From assembly GCF_001661075.1 (NCBI RefSeq), contig NZ_CP014870.1:992001-1056000 (forward strand): a stretch of 64,000 nt of DNA, given 5' to 3'. The notes below the pieces were generated by a model. The model saw only the letters and a program-made list of their open reading frames with translations, was not told where the DNA came from and ran no database searches. The stretch's first letter is position 1, and the number at the start of each line of letters is the position of its first letter. Position numbers and translations under genes: made by a program. Shown in pieces: positions 18,042 through 26,807 of this stretch. The DNA comes from Pseudomonas silesiensis (GTDB lineage Bacteria; Pseudomonadota; Gammaproteobacteria; Pseudomonadales; Pseudomonadaceae).

Positions 18042-18983
18042 TCATGGCCCGGCCTGCTGGCTGAAAAATGCCCTGCTGGCTTCCAGGTAATCGCTGCGAC
18101 TGTCCGGGTCCAGCCAGGCGGCATAGGCCTGGCTCAGGCGCTCGTGGGGCAGGTCGCGCAGCACCTGGTTGATCTCGATGATGGCCTGTCGGCCCTGAGG
18201 GGTGTCAGTACAGCCGATGTAACCGGACAGGTACTTGCCTGTGCCGCGGATCGGGTAGAACTGCAAGTCATCTTCCGCGATCCCTTGCTGGCGGGCCTGG
18301 TAGCGGATCTCCGAGCGGTACCCCAACAACAGTCGCAAGCGTCCCAGGCGTTGCATCTGCAACAGGCTGCCCAACGCGTCGTTGCCATAGTGGAGCGTCA
18401 GCGCATGGGCGGGTGCCTGTTTGAGCAGTGCATCGAGATACTCGCCATAGTTGCGCTCGGCAATGATTCCCAGCTTCTCGCCACCACTGGCCAGCAGAGC
18501 CGCCAGGTCCACTTCGCCGTCCTGGATAAAAGGCGTCAGCAGCTGCCGATCGACGCGCCGCACTGCCAGGCCATTGCTGATGGCCCGAAAGACCGGGATG
18601 GAAAACGCCATCCAGCTGGCGCGTTCCTGGCTCCAGTTCAGCGCCGCATCGCACGTGAGGGAGGGCTCGTGGAGCATTTGCAAGCCGCGAGCACGATTGA
18701 CCCGCATCAGAGTGTGTTGGTATTGCGGCATGCGAGCGATCAGCAACGGCAACAGTTGATCGATGACACCCTGGCCCTTTTCCGGACCTTCGAAAATCAT
18801 CAGCGGCGGAAGATCGCGCAACAGCCAGACCAGGGTTTCCTTGGGCTGCGCCCACGTCGACTGAGCCTGACTGGCGAGCAAGATGAAAACCGCCACTGCG
18901 CACAGCGTTCGTGCGCCGCACAACCGGCAGCGGTCGATGAGTCGCGCAGGCAGGCGCTGCAGCCTAAATGGCGCCGTCTTCAC
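18042..18983 (-). CDS. Periplasmic substrate-binding-like protein (TIGR02285-type)
   Basis: The product is about 313 residues with an N-terminal signal sequence (hydrophobic LCAVAVFILLASQAQSTWAQ) and a domain resembling extracellular solute-binding family 3. It begins KETLVWLLRDLPPLMIFEGP and has a C-terminal GTGKYLSGYIGCTD segment. I recognise the layout as the TIGR02285 group; no ligand is known. The probable start is a GTG at 18983 that overlaps the end of the CoA-transferase gene by 20 bases; no strong ribosome site is visible, so the start is uncertain. No transporter genes accompany it. Confidence 0.75.
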   Translation of the reverse strand: MKTAPFRLQRLPARLIDRCRLCGARTLCAVAVFILLASQAQSTWAQPKETLVWLLRDLPPLMIFEGPEKGQGVIDQLLPLLIARMPQYQHTLMRVNRARGLQMLHEPSLTCDAALNWSQERASWMAFSIPVFRAISNGLAVRRVDRQLLTPFIQDGEVDLAALLASGGEKLGIIAERNYGEYLDALLKQAPAHALTLHYGNDALGSLLQMQRLGRLRLLLGYRSEIRYQARQQGIAEDDLQFYPIRGTGKYLSGYIGCTDTPQGRQAIIEINQVLRDLPHERLSQAYAAWLDPDSRSDYLEASRAFFSQQAGP

Positions 18984-20163
18984 GCAGCTTTGCGATCTGT
19001 TCCTTGTCGTAACCAAGGTCGTCCAGTACCTGCGCATTGTGTTCGCCCAACTGCGGCCCGACCCATTCGGATGTGCCAGGTGTCTCTGAGAGTTTCGGCA
19101 CGATCCCCGGCATCTTGAAATCCTTGCCGTCCGGCAGCTTGGCCTTGAGGAACATTTCCCTGGCCAGGTACTGCGGATCGCTGAACATGTCTTCGGCACT
19201 GAAGATCCGACTGGCCGGTACCTCGGCCTGATTCAACTGCTCGATGATGGCATCCAGCGGCAGTGAATTGACCCAGCGATCAATCACCCCGTAAATCTCG
19301 TCGCGACGGCTATCGCGCCCATCGTTGCTGGCCAATTGCGGGTCGTTGGCCAGGTCTTCCCGGCCGATGAGCAGCATGAAGCGCTTGAAAATGGCATCGC
19401 CGTTGGCACCGATCTGCACGTGCTTGCCGTCGGCGCTGGTATGGATCGAAGAGGGCGTGATACCGGGCATGATGTTGCCGGTGCGTTCGCGGATGAAACC
19501 GAACACGTCGAACTCCGGGACCATGCTTTCCATCATGGCGAAGATCGCTTCATACAGCGCGACATCGACCACTTGGCCCAGGCCGCCGTTGACCTCGCGA
19601 TGTCGCAGGGCCATCAGCGCGCCAATCACGCCCCAGAGTGCGGCAATCGAATCGCCGATGGAGATACCGGTGCGCACCGGTGGTCGGTCTTCAAAACCGG
19701 TGATGTAGCGCAGGCCGCCCATGGATTCACCGACGGCGCCAAATCCTGGCTGATCCTTCATCGGTCCGGTCTGACCGAATCCCGATAGACGCACCATCAC
19801 CAGTTTCGGGTTCAGTGCGTGCAGGACGTCCCAGCCCAGGCCGAGTTTTTCCAGGACGCCCGGGCGAAAATTCTCGATCAGAATGTCCGCTTCGCCGAGC
19901 AGCTTCTTCAAAATCGCCAGACCGTCGGGATGCTTGAGGTTCAGCGTCAGGGACTTCTTGTTGCGGGCCTGAACGAACCACCACAACGAGGTGCCTTCGT
20001 ACAGCTTGCGCCATTTGCGCAAGGGGTCGCCACCGTCCGGGGATTCAATCTTGATCACTTCGGCACCGAATTCACCACAAATGCGCGAGGCAAACGGCCC
20101 GGCGATCAATGTGCCCAATTCGATGACTTTCAGACCTGAGAGCGGTTTGGCGGTAAACGGCAT
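18964..20163 (-). CDS. CaiB/BaiF family (class III) CoA-transferase
   Basis: The 399-residue protein has the class III CoA-transferase pattern: GLKVIELGTLIAGPFASRI near the N-terminus, VIKIESPDGGDPLRKW near residue 36, and the catalytic aspartate in RTGISIGDSIAAL near residue 170. These enzymes move CoA between carboxylic acids through mixed anhydride and thioester intermediates. The substrate is unknown; succinyl-CoA:dicarboxylate transferases look similar. AGGATCC precedes the ATG. Confidence 0.92.
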   Translation of the reverse strand: MPFTAKPLSGLKVIELGTLIAGPFASRICGEFGAEVIKIESPDGGDPLRKWRKLYEGTSLWWFVQARNKKSLTLNLKHPDGLAILKKLLGEADILIENFRPGVLEKLGLGWDVLHALNPKLVMVRLSGFGQTGPMKDQPGFGAVGESMGGLRYITGFEDRPPVRTGISIGDSIAALWGVIGALMALRHREVNGGLGQVVDVALYEAIFAMMESMVPEFDVFGFIRERTGNIMPGITPSSIHTSADGKHVQIGANGDAIFKRFMLLIGREDLANDPQLASNDGRDSRRDEIYGVIDRWVNSLPLDAIIEQLNQAEVPASRIFSAEDMFSDPQYLAREMFLKAKLPDGKDFKMPGIVPKLSETPGTSEWVGPQLGEHNAQVLDDLGYDKEQIAKLREDGAI

Positions 20164-20311
20164 GCTGGATCCTGTAGGACATAGGCTTAACGGGTACAGC
20201 GTTTTAGCATAGCCCGGCGTCAGCCGCCCAAGGTTGATTCGCCTTCAATTCGTTGATTGCCTGTCGCATCGGTTAGACTTGCCGCCTTTCCACGTATCAA
20301 GAAGCCCGTTC

Positions 20312-20854
20312 ATGGCCCAGCCGTCCACGACCTACAAGTTTGAACTGAACCTCACCGACCTCGACCGCAGCATCTACGAGAGCGTGAAGCAGACCATCGC
20401 CCGTCACCCGTCGGAAACCGAAGAACGCATGACCGTGCGACTGCTGGCCTACGCCTTCTGGTACAACGAGCAGCTGTCGTTTGGTCGCGGCCTGTCAGAC
20501 GTCGATGAACCAGCCTTGTGGGAAAAGAGCCTGGATGACCGTGTCCTGCACTGGATCGAAGTCGGCCAGCCAGACGCCGATCGCCTGACCTGGTGCTCGC
20601 GCCGCACCGAACGCACCAGCCTGCTGGCCTATGGCAGCCTGCGCGTCTGGGAAACAAAAGTGATCCCGGCGATCAAGAACCTGAAAAACGTGCACATTGC
20701 CGCGGTCCCCCAGGACGTCCTGGAGACCTTGGCCAAAGACATGCCACGCGTCATCAAGTGGGATGTGATGATCAGCGAAGGGACGATTTTCGTCACCGAC
20801 GACCGTGGTCAGCACGAAGTGCAGCTGCAGTGGCTGAGCGGCGAACGCGGCTGA
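20312..20854 (+). CDS. YaeQ family protein
   Basis: The 180-residue product matches YaeQ in length and sequence (YKFELNLTDLDRSIYESV at the N-terminus and TVRLLAYAFWYNEQLSFGRG near residue 45). YaeQ has a PD-(D/E)xK nuclease-like fold; a biological role is not settled. The start at 20312 gives the family length. It lies 66 bases before recJ. Confidence 0.92.
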   Translation: MAQPSTTYKFELNLTDLDRSIYESVKQTIARHPSETEERMTVRLLAYAFWYNEQLSFGRGLSDVDEPALWEKSLDDRVLHWIEVGQPDADRLTWCSRRTERTSLLAYGSLRVWETKVIPAIKNLKNVHIAAVPQDVLETLAKDMPRVIKWDVMISEGTIFVTDDRGQHEVQLQWLSGERG

Positions 20855-20920
20855 TCGATCACCGCGGCATCGCTTCACCCGGTTTTGTCCCACCTATCCA
20901 AGAGAAGCACCTGTCACCCC

Positions 20921-22630
20921 ATGCGCATCGAACCTCGCCTGTTGCCCGACCCCCTGCCATTCCTCGGTGATCTGCCACCGCTGTTGACCCGCCTGTACGC
21001 GGCGCGGGGCGTGCAGTGCGAAGCCGAACTGGACAAGAGCCTGGCGCGGCTGATTCCGTTCCAGCGGCTGAAGGGCATAGAGGGTGCGGTGGATTTGCTG
21101 GTCGCGGCGCTGGAGCAGCGTCAGCGGATTCTGATCGTCGGTGACTTCGACGCCGATGGGGCGACGGCCAGTACCGTGGGCATGCTGGGGTTGCAGCTGT
21201 TGGGTGCGGCTCATGTCGACTACCTGGTGCCGAACCGGTTCGAATACGGTTACGGCCTGACCCCGGAAATCGTCGAAGTCGCACTGACCCGCGACCCTCA
21301 ACTGCTGATTACCGTGGATAACGGTATCTCCAGCGTCGAAGGCGTGGCGGCGGCGAAGAAGGCCGGGCTCAAGGTCCTGGTTACCGATCACCACTTGCCC
21401 GGCGACGAGCTGCCGCTGGCCGATGCCATCGTCAATCCCAACCAGCCGGGTTGCGAGTTCCCGAGCAAGGCGCTGGCCGGGGTCGGGGTGATTTTCTATG
21501 TATTGATGGCCTTGCGTGCGCGTCTGCGCAGCCTGGGCCGGTACGAGACCACGCCGCAGCCGAATATCGGCGAATTGCTGGATCTGGTGGCCCTCGGCAG
21601 TGTCGCCGACGTGGTGCCGCTGGATGCCAACAACCGGATTCTCGTGCACCAGGGCCTGGAGCGCATTCGCGCCGGACGTGCCCGACCGGGGATCAAGGCG
21701 ATCCTCGAAGTGGCCAAGCGTGACCCTGCGCGCATTACCTCTACCGATCTGGGGTTTATTGTCGGGCCACGGCTGAACGCGGCCGGGCGACTGGATGACA
21801 TGAGCCTGGGCATTGAATGCCTGCTCACCGAAGACGTCGGGCTTGCCCGGGAAATGGCAGCACAGCTCGACGGCATGAACCAGGATCGCAAATCCATCGA
21901 GCAAGGCATGCAGCGTGAGGCCCTGGCCCAGCTCAAGGATTTGCCGGTGGAATCGATGCCGTTCGGTCTGTGCCTGTTCGATCCCGAGTGGCACCAGGGC
22001 GTCATCGGTATCCTCGCCTCGCGTATGAAAGAGCGCTATTTTCGTCCGACCATCGCCTTTGCCGATGCGGGCGATGGCCTGCTCAAGGGCTCGGGGCGTT
22101 CGGTCCAGGGTTTTCATATTCGCGACGCCTTGAGCGTGGTCGCGGCGCAGCATCCGAATCTGATCAGCAAATACGGCGGCCACGCCATGGCGGCTGGCCT
22201 GACGTTGCCGGAAGCTAATTTTCCGTTGTTCGCCGAAGCCTTCGATGCCGAAGTCCGTCGGCAATTGCGCGAAGAGGACCTGACCGGCCGGCTGCTGTCC
22301 GACGGCACCCTGGCCGTCGAGGAATTTCACCTGGAACTGGCCCGTGCCTTGCGGCATGCCGGACCTTGGGGGCAGCACTTTCCCGAGCCGTTGTTTCATG
22401 GGGTGTTCCAGTTGGTCGAGCAGCGCGTCGTCGGCGAGCGGCACCTCAAGGTGGTGCTGAGAAGCGAATGTGGCTCGGTGAAACTTGATGGTATTGCCTT
22501 TGGCATCGACCGCGACATCTGGCCGAATCCGACCATCAAATGGGTGGAATTGGCCTACAAGCTCGACCTCAACGAGTTTCGCGGGAATGAGACGGTGCAG
22601 TTGATGATTGCCCACATCGAACCGCGCTGA
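20921..22630 (+). CDS. recJ: Single-stranded-DNA-specific exonuclease RecJ
   Basis: RecJ is a 5'-3' single-strand exonuclease in RecF-pathway recombination and mismatch repair. The 569-residue protein carries the DHH-family motifs GDFDADGATAS (near residue 77), VTDHHLPGDELP (near 154) and LNAAGRLDD near 285, and the DHHA1 and OB domains follow. The ATG at 20921 gives the normal N-terminus (MRIEPRLLPDPLP). Confidence 0.97.
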   Translation: MRIEPRLLPDPLPFLGDLPPLLTRLYAARGVQCEAELDKSLARLIPFQRLKGIEGAVDLLVAALEQRQRILIVGDFDADGATASTVGMLGLQLLGAAHVDYLVPNRFEYGYGLTPEIVEVALTRDPQLLITVDNGISSVEGVAAAKKAGLKVLVTDHHLPGDELPLADAIVNPNQPGCEFPSKALAGVGVIFYVLMALRARLRSLGRYETTPQPNIGELLDLVALGSVADVVPLDANNRILVHQGLERIRAGRARPGIKAILEVAKRDPARITSTDLGFIVGPRLNAAGRLDDMSLGIECLLTEDVGLAREMAAQLDGMNQDRKSIEQGMQREALAQLKDLPVESMPFGLCLFDPEWHQGVIGILASRMKERYFRPTIAFADAGDGLLKGSGRSVQGFHIRDALSVVAAQHPNLISKYGGHAMAAGLTLPEANFPLFAEAFDAEVRRQLREEDLTGRLLSDGTLAVEEFHLELARALRHAGPWGQHFPEPLFHGVFQLVEQRVVGERHLKVVLRSECGSVKLDGIAFGIDRDIWPNPTIKWVELAYKLDLNEFRGNETVQLMIAHIEPR

Positions 22631-22639
22631 GCCATTCGC

Positions 22640-22667
22640 TGTAGGAGCGAGGCTTGCCCGCGAAGGC
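22640..22667. repeat. Single REP element
   Basis: One REP (TGTAGGAGCGAGGCTTGCCC) directly follows recJ; no partner arm is seen. Confidence 0.8.
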
Positions 22668-22864
22668 GATCTTCCAGACACCAATCCATCTCAAACCTCC
22701 CTCATCCCCCGATGTCGACTAGGCTCTAAGCACTGCTTGATAATCCTTGTGACGTCTTGTCGAATTTTTTACCCGCGGGGGCGGGTGCTGCAGCTTTTTT
22801 TCCTGTCACTCGTCGACTTTCAAACAGAACCCTGGAGCCTGCCCACTGATTCGAGAGGTGCCCC

Positions 22865-23971
22865 ATGAGTCTGCTGCTTGAACCCTACACCATTCGCCAA
22901 TTGACCCTGCTCAACCGCATTGCGGTCTCGCCGATGTGCCAGTACTCGAGCGTCAATGGCCTGGCCAATGACTGGCACCTGGTCCACCTTGGCAGCCGCG
23001 CTGTCGGGGGCGCCGGTCTGGTGTTTACCGAAGCCACGGCGGTCACTGCCGATGGGCGGATCACCGCCGATGACCTCGGTCTGTGGAGCGACGAACAGAT
23101 CGAACCCCTGCAACGTATCACCCGCTTCATCACCGCTCAGGGCGCCGTCGCCGGCATTCAACTGGCCCACGCCGGGCGCAAGGCCAGCACTTACAGGCCT
23201 TGGCTGGGCAAGCATGGCAGCGTCAAACCCGATGACGGAGGCTGGGTTCCGGTCGGTCCTTCACCAATCGCTTTCGATCCACAGCACACCCAACCCAGGC
23301 AGCTTGATGAAGGCCAGATCGCCGACGTCATCCAGGCCTTTGTCGAGTCGGCCAAAAGAGCGCTGACCGCCGGTTTCAAAGTGGTGGAAATACACGCCGC
23401 CCACGGTTATCTGTTGCACCAGTTCCTGTCGCCCCTGAGCAATCAGCGACGGGATCAATATGGCGGTTCGTTCGAAAATAGAATCCGGTTGGTGCTGCAA
23501 GTCACCGAGGCGGTGCGTGCGGTATGGCCCGAGGAGCTGCCGCTGTTTGTGCGGGTGTCGGCCACCGATTGGGTGGAAGACGGCTGGAACCCTGATGAAA
23601 CCGTCGAACTGGCACGGCGCCTTCACGCGTTGGGCGTGGACCTGATTGACGTGTCGTCAGGTGGTACAGCGGTCAACGCCGAAATTCCCACAGGGCCGGG
23701 TTATCAGACCCGCTTCGCCGAACGTGTGCGCAAGGAGTCAGGCATTGCCACCGGCACGGTAGGCATGATTACCGAACCCGCACAGGCCGAGCACATATTG
23801 CGTACCTGCCAGGCCGACATCATCTTCCTGGCTCGGGAACTGCTGCGCGATCCGTACTGGCCACTGCATGCCGATGACGACCTGGGTGGGCGCAAGGCCA
23901 TCTGGCCGGCGCAGTATCAGCGGGCAACCCATCGGGAGCAGCCGATCCATGAGTCGGATTTGCGTGATTGA
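22865..23971 (+). CDS. Old yellow enzyme family NADPH-dependent ene-reductase (XenA/YqjM type)
   Basis: The 368-residue FMN enzyme has the YqjM/XenA signature: Cys25 in SPMCQYSS, which tunes the flavin potential, the AHAGRKAS segment near residue 105, and the active-site histidine pair in IHAAHGYLLHQFLSP near residue 178. Such enzymes reduce activated alkenes and nitro compounds such as nitroglycerin. The natural substrate is usually unclear. The layout is closest to P. putida XenA as I remember it. It is followed by a strong terminator. Confidence 0.92.
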   Translation: MSLLLEPYTIRQLTLLNRIAVSPMCQYSSVNGLANDWHLVHLGSRAVGGAGLVFTEATAVTADGRITADDLGLWSDEQIEPLQRITRFITAQGAVAGIQLAHAGRKASTYRPWLGKHGSVKPDDGGWVPVGPSPIAFDPQHTQPRQLDEGQIADVIQAFVESAKRALTAGFKVVEIHAAHGYLLHQFLSPLSNQRRDQYGGSFENRIRLVLQVTEAVRAVWPEELPLFVRVSATDWVEDGWNPDETVELARRLHALGVDLIDVSSGGTAVNAEIPTGPGYQTRFAERVRKESGIATGTVGMITEPAQAEHILRTCQADIIFLARELLRDPYWPLHADDDLGGRKAIWPAQYQRATHREQPIHESDLRD

Positions 23972-23988
23972 GTGAGGCTGTAGAAACA

Positions 23989-24021
23989 AAAAAGCCCCGG
24001 TCGTGTTGATCGGGGCTTTTG
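23989..24021. terminator. Intrinsic terminator after the ene-reductase gene
   Basis: AAAAGCCCCG pairs with CGGGGCTTTT around an 11-base loop, with A and T tracts on both sides; it could act in both directions. Confidence 0.85.
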
Positions 24022-24057
24022 TGTTTCTTTGCCGGGATATTTACTGCCTGTTCAGCC

Positions 24058-24172
24058 GCCTTCGCGGGCAAGTCGAATCGTCGCACCGCCGCTCCCACAG
24101 TTGATCGTCGTCGCACGCAAAACCTGCGTCTTATGGAGATCCAATGTGGGAGCGGGCTTGCCCGCGAAGGGG
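24058..24172. repeat. REPIN with one hybrid arm
   Basis: The right arm is a standard GTGGGAGCGGGCTTGCCCGC element. The left arm is GCGGGCAAGTCGAATCGTCG, related to the second REP subfamily. Confidence 0.75.
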
Positions 24173-24195
24173 CCGGCTCAGCCAACCCCTTCCTG

Positions 24196-25821
24196 TCAGG
24201 TGTACTTACGCTTCTCCGGCGCCGGCGGGAAGTACTGGTACAACCAGGTTTCACTCAAGGTCCGGTCATTGGTGCGAATGAACAACCGCAGCTCCACCGG
24301 CGCCACGCTGTCGTTGGTCGGGTACCAGTCGAACGTGATTCGATAGCCCTTGATGGCATCCAGCACCAGCACGTTGAAATCTTTCACCTCGCCGTTCGAG
24401 CAGGTCACCACGGGCTCGATCCCCGCACCCTCCGGCAAGCGATCAAGACCGCCGCCCGTGAAGTCCACGGCAAACCGTCGCGCCCAGACTTCCGGGTAAT
24501 GCTCGCCAGGCGCCCAGCCTTCGATGAAGCCGCCCATGCCCGAACGGGTCGCATTGACCCGCGCCAGCGGCGTACTCACCGGTGGCAATGCGCTCCAGTA
24601 GAGCTTGTAGCCGTAGTTCAGTGAATCGCCAGCGGCCACCGGTTTTTTCGGGGTCCAGAAGGCGACGATGTTATCCAGGGTTTCGCCGGTCGTAGGAATT
24701 TCCAACAGATCGATCGAGCCTTCGCCCCACGCAGTCGTAGGTTCTACCCACAGGCTTGGGCGCTTGCTGTACCAGTCGACGGTATCCTGGTAATTGGCGA
24801 ACTCGTGATCGGTCTGCACCAGGCCGAAACCTTTTGGATCGGTGTCGGCGAAGGCGTTGAATTGCAGGGTGGCCGGGTTGTTCAGGGGACGGCAGATCCA
24901 CTCGCCATTACCACGCCACATCGCCAGGCGATCGGAGTCGTGGATTTGCGGATGAATGGTGTCGCACATGCGGCGCTCATGGGTGCCACAACTGAACATG
25001 CTGGTCATCGGCGCGATGCCCAGCTGTTCGATGGCGGTGCGCGCATTGATGTGAGCATCGATGGCCATCACCACGCGTTCGGCCTGGCAATCGATGTCGA
25101 AACGGTAGGCGCCGGTGGCGCTCGGCGAATCCAGCAGCGCATAGACCACGAAACGGGTGCTGTCCTTGCCCGGCGTCTCGAACCAGAACTTGGTGAAGTC
25201 CGGGAATTCCTCGCGCTTTTTGGCATAGGTATCGATCGCCAGGCCGCGGGCCGACAGACCGTACTGGCCAGAGGCATCTACCGCACGGAAATAACTGGCG
25301 CCGAGGAAGGACAACACGTCGTGCCTGTCCAGTTCCGGGGCCTTGAACAGCTTGAACCCGGAAAAGCCCAGGTCACCGGTCAGTTGCTTGGTGTCGACCG
25401 TGGTTTTTTCATAGTTGAACAGGTTCGGGCGGAAATGCACCTCGCGCGACTGACGCGTCTTGGGGTCGACGCTGTACATGCGCACCGGCTGTTTGAAACC
25501 CATGCCGACGTGGAAAAACTGCACATCCAGTTGACCCTTCAGGTCTTTCCACAGGGAGTGGTTGCCGTCGTAGCGGATCGCGTTGAAGTTCTGCGGGGTC
25601 ATGGTCGCCAGGGTCGGCGGCAATACCTGTTTGGTGTCCTGATAGCGGCTACCGGCGAGTTGCTTGGCCTGGATTTTCAGGGCTTCGAAGTCGAACGCCT
25701 GAGCCTCGCCATCGGCCGTTCCGTTTCCGGCCCAGGCTCGAGCGGCCAGCAGGCCGGAGGCTGATAAACCGGTGTAAGCCGCGATGGCCATGGACGCTTT
25801 GAGCAAATTCCTGCGGTGCAT
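24196..25821 (-). CDS. opgD: Glucans biosynthesis protein D (OpgD)
   Basis: OpgD acts in the periplasm on osmoregulated periplasmic glucans, shaping their backbone. The 541-residue protein starts with a twin-arginine signal (HRRNLLK followed by a hydrophobic stretch and ARAWA near residue 30), so it is exported folded. The mature domain begins [14 protein letters not shown] and has the OpgG/OpgD motif [15 protein letters not shown] near residue 73. The ATG at 25821 is chosen because it puts the twin-arginine motif at the N-terminus. OpgG and OpgH are not in this window. Confidence 0.93.
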   Translation of the reverse strand: MHRRNLLKASMAIAAYTGLSASGLLAARAWAGNGTADGEAQAFDFEALKIQAKQLAGSRYQDTKQVLPPTLATMTPQNFNAIRYDGNHSLWKDLKGQLDVQFFHVGMGFKQPVRMYSVDPKTRQSREVHFRPNLFNYEKTTVDTKQLTGDLGFSGFKLFKAPELDRHDVLSFLGASYFRAVDASGQYGLSARGLAIDTYAKKREEFPDFTKFWFETPGKDSTRFVVYALLDSPSATGAYRFDIDCQAERVVMAIDAHINARTAIEQLGIAPMTSMFSCGTHERRMCDTIHPQIHDSDRLAMWRGNGEWICRPLNNPATLQFNAFADTDPKGFGLVQTDHEFANYQDTVDWYSKRPSLWVEPTTAWGEGSIDLLEIPTTGETLDNIVAFWTPKKPVAAGDSLNYGYKLYWSALPPVSTPLARVNATRSGMGGFIEGWAPGEHYPEVWARRFAVDFTGGGLDRLPEGAGIEPVVTCSNGEVKDFNVLVLDAIKGYRITFDWYPTNDSVAPVELRLFIRTNDRTLSETWLYQYFPPAPEKRKYT

Positions 25822-26232
25822 AAGTACAACCTGTCGTGAACAATCCCGCACCGTTCCTGGCACATTGGATCAAAAATGGAGGTTCGGACATGCCTTCGGC
25901 CAAACGCAACGGAGTTTAAACAGATGCCAAATAGCTTAAACCGTTCGGTCGCAGAGGAAAAATGATTGATGGCCTGACAATGGCGCAGTAAGTGAAACAA
26001 GACATGTCAGTAAAAATGTCTGACAGCGATTTCTGATTTATAGGGCATTTCTGCTTTTTTCGATTAATTACTCTAAAAATCGCTTTTCAGTCCGGATAAC
26101 TTCCTATTCTATGGACATGACCGGTTTCTGCCCTCAGGCCGGTGGGATTCAGTTGGCACCAGGTGACCGCTGAAAAAGGGTAGGGCGATGCGGCTTTTCA
26201 AGTTTTCTCTGACGTATAGAAGGACATCGTCC
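25822..26232. other. Gene-free stretch upstream of opgD
   Basis: About 410 bases carry no convincing gene. The segment 26036-26090 is unusually AT-rich for this genome. An inverted repeat TGTCAG/CTGACA spans 26005-26025. Promoters for opgD and for the small ORF at 26233 should lie here, but none stands out. Confidence 0.6.
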
Positions 26233-26418
26233 ATGTCGAAAGTACAAGGCATCACCGAACTGTTGGGAATCTTTCCGTGCCTGGTCTCCGGGCGGAGGAG
26301 GCGTCGACTCAATTCCGAGGAGATGAAACTGGTTGAGCGCTATCGCGAGTTGTCTGAGAGCGACCGGATTGCCATGCGCTATCTGGTGGACGCGATGCGC
26401 AGTGTTTCGCGGTTTTGA
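26233..26418 (+). CDS. Small hypothetical protein, 61 residues
   Basis: I do not recognise this protein. It is short and basic in the middle (GRRRRRLNSEE near residue 20-30) and ends in a predicted helix (SDRIAMRYLVDAMRSV). AAGGA lies eight bases before the ATG, which supports translation. The C-terminal half resembles tails of small DNA-binding regulators, but there is no full helix-turn-helix. A perfect ten-base hairpin follows its stop. Confidence 0.5.
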   Translation: MSKVQGITELLGIFPCLVSGRRRRRLNSEEMKLVERYRELSESDRIAMRYLVDAMRSVSRF

Positions 26419-26433
26419 GCAGGTAGTGGATTG

Positions 26434-26457
26434 GGCCGTGGCACTGGTGCCACGGCC
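26434..26457. other. Perfect ten-base hairpin
   Basis: GGCCGTGGCA and TGCCACGGCC pair around CTGG. There is no T-tract, so terminator activity is uncertain. Confidence 0.7.
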
Positions 26458-26492
26458 GGATCCTCTCATTGACCGGTGTTCAGGTAGCTATC

Positions 26493-26666
26493 ATGTCGAC
26501 AATCAAGAGCAATGAAGGCCAAGTCACGATTCCCGAGCCAATTCGGGAGGAAGAAGACAAGGCGGGTGAGGCCGGTGTCTCTGATCGGTTCGAGGCCGTT
26601 CGGGGTAAAGCTGATATCAAAGGACGAACCGACGATTTGATGACGTTACTGCGAAGTGAAGACTGA
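26493..26666 (+). CDS. Shortened AbrB/MazE-type antitoxin, no toxin partner
   Basis: The 57-residue product begins MSTIKSNEGQVTIPEPIREE, the classic start of AbrB/SpoVT-type antitoxins (normally SKGQVTIPKPIR). It ends like VapB partners of this family (RFEAVRGKADIKGRTDDLMT, then LLRSED). The middle of the swapped-hairpin barrel, about 20 residues, is missing. AGGTAGC lies upstream. No PIN-domain toxin follows: a frame starting at 26667 stops after about 13 codons. It is probably a remnant of a toxin-antitoxin pair. Confidence 0.6.
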   Translation: MSTIKSNEGQVTIPEPIREEEDKAGEAGVSDRFEAVRGKADIKGRTDDLMTLLRSED

Positions 26667-26713
26667 TGATGTGGGTCGACGCCGCTGAACGGTGTCTTCC
26701 TTGAACCAGCGTT

Positions 26714-26804
26714 GAGGCTATCGCGAGCAAGCTTGCTCCTACGGGTTGGTGGCGTTCAGATGATTGGATACGCCATAAACCTGGAGCGAGACTTGCCCGC
26801 GACG
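26714..26804. repeat. Degenerate REPIN
   Basis: Left arm CGCGAGCAAGCTTGCTCCTA and a weaker right arm GGAGCGAGACTTGCCCGCGA are inverted with respect to each other. Confidence 0.7.
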
Positions 26805-26807
26805 CTT

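Noticed and set aside
18039..19118. A 359-codon plus-strand frame opposite the TIGR02285-type gene.
   Set aside because: The minus-strand product has a signal peptide and a known binding fold, while the plus frame shows no family features.
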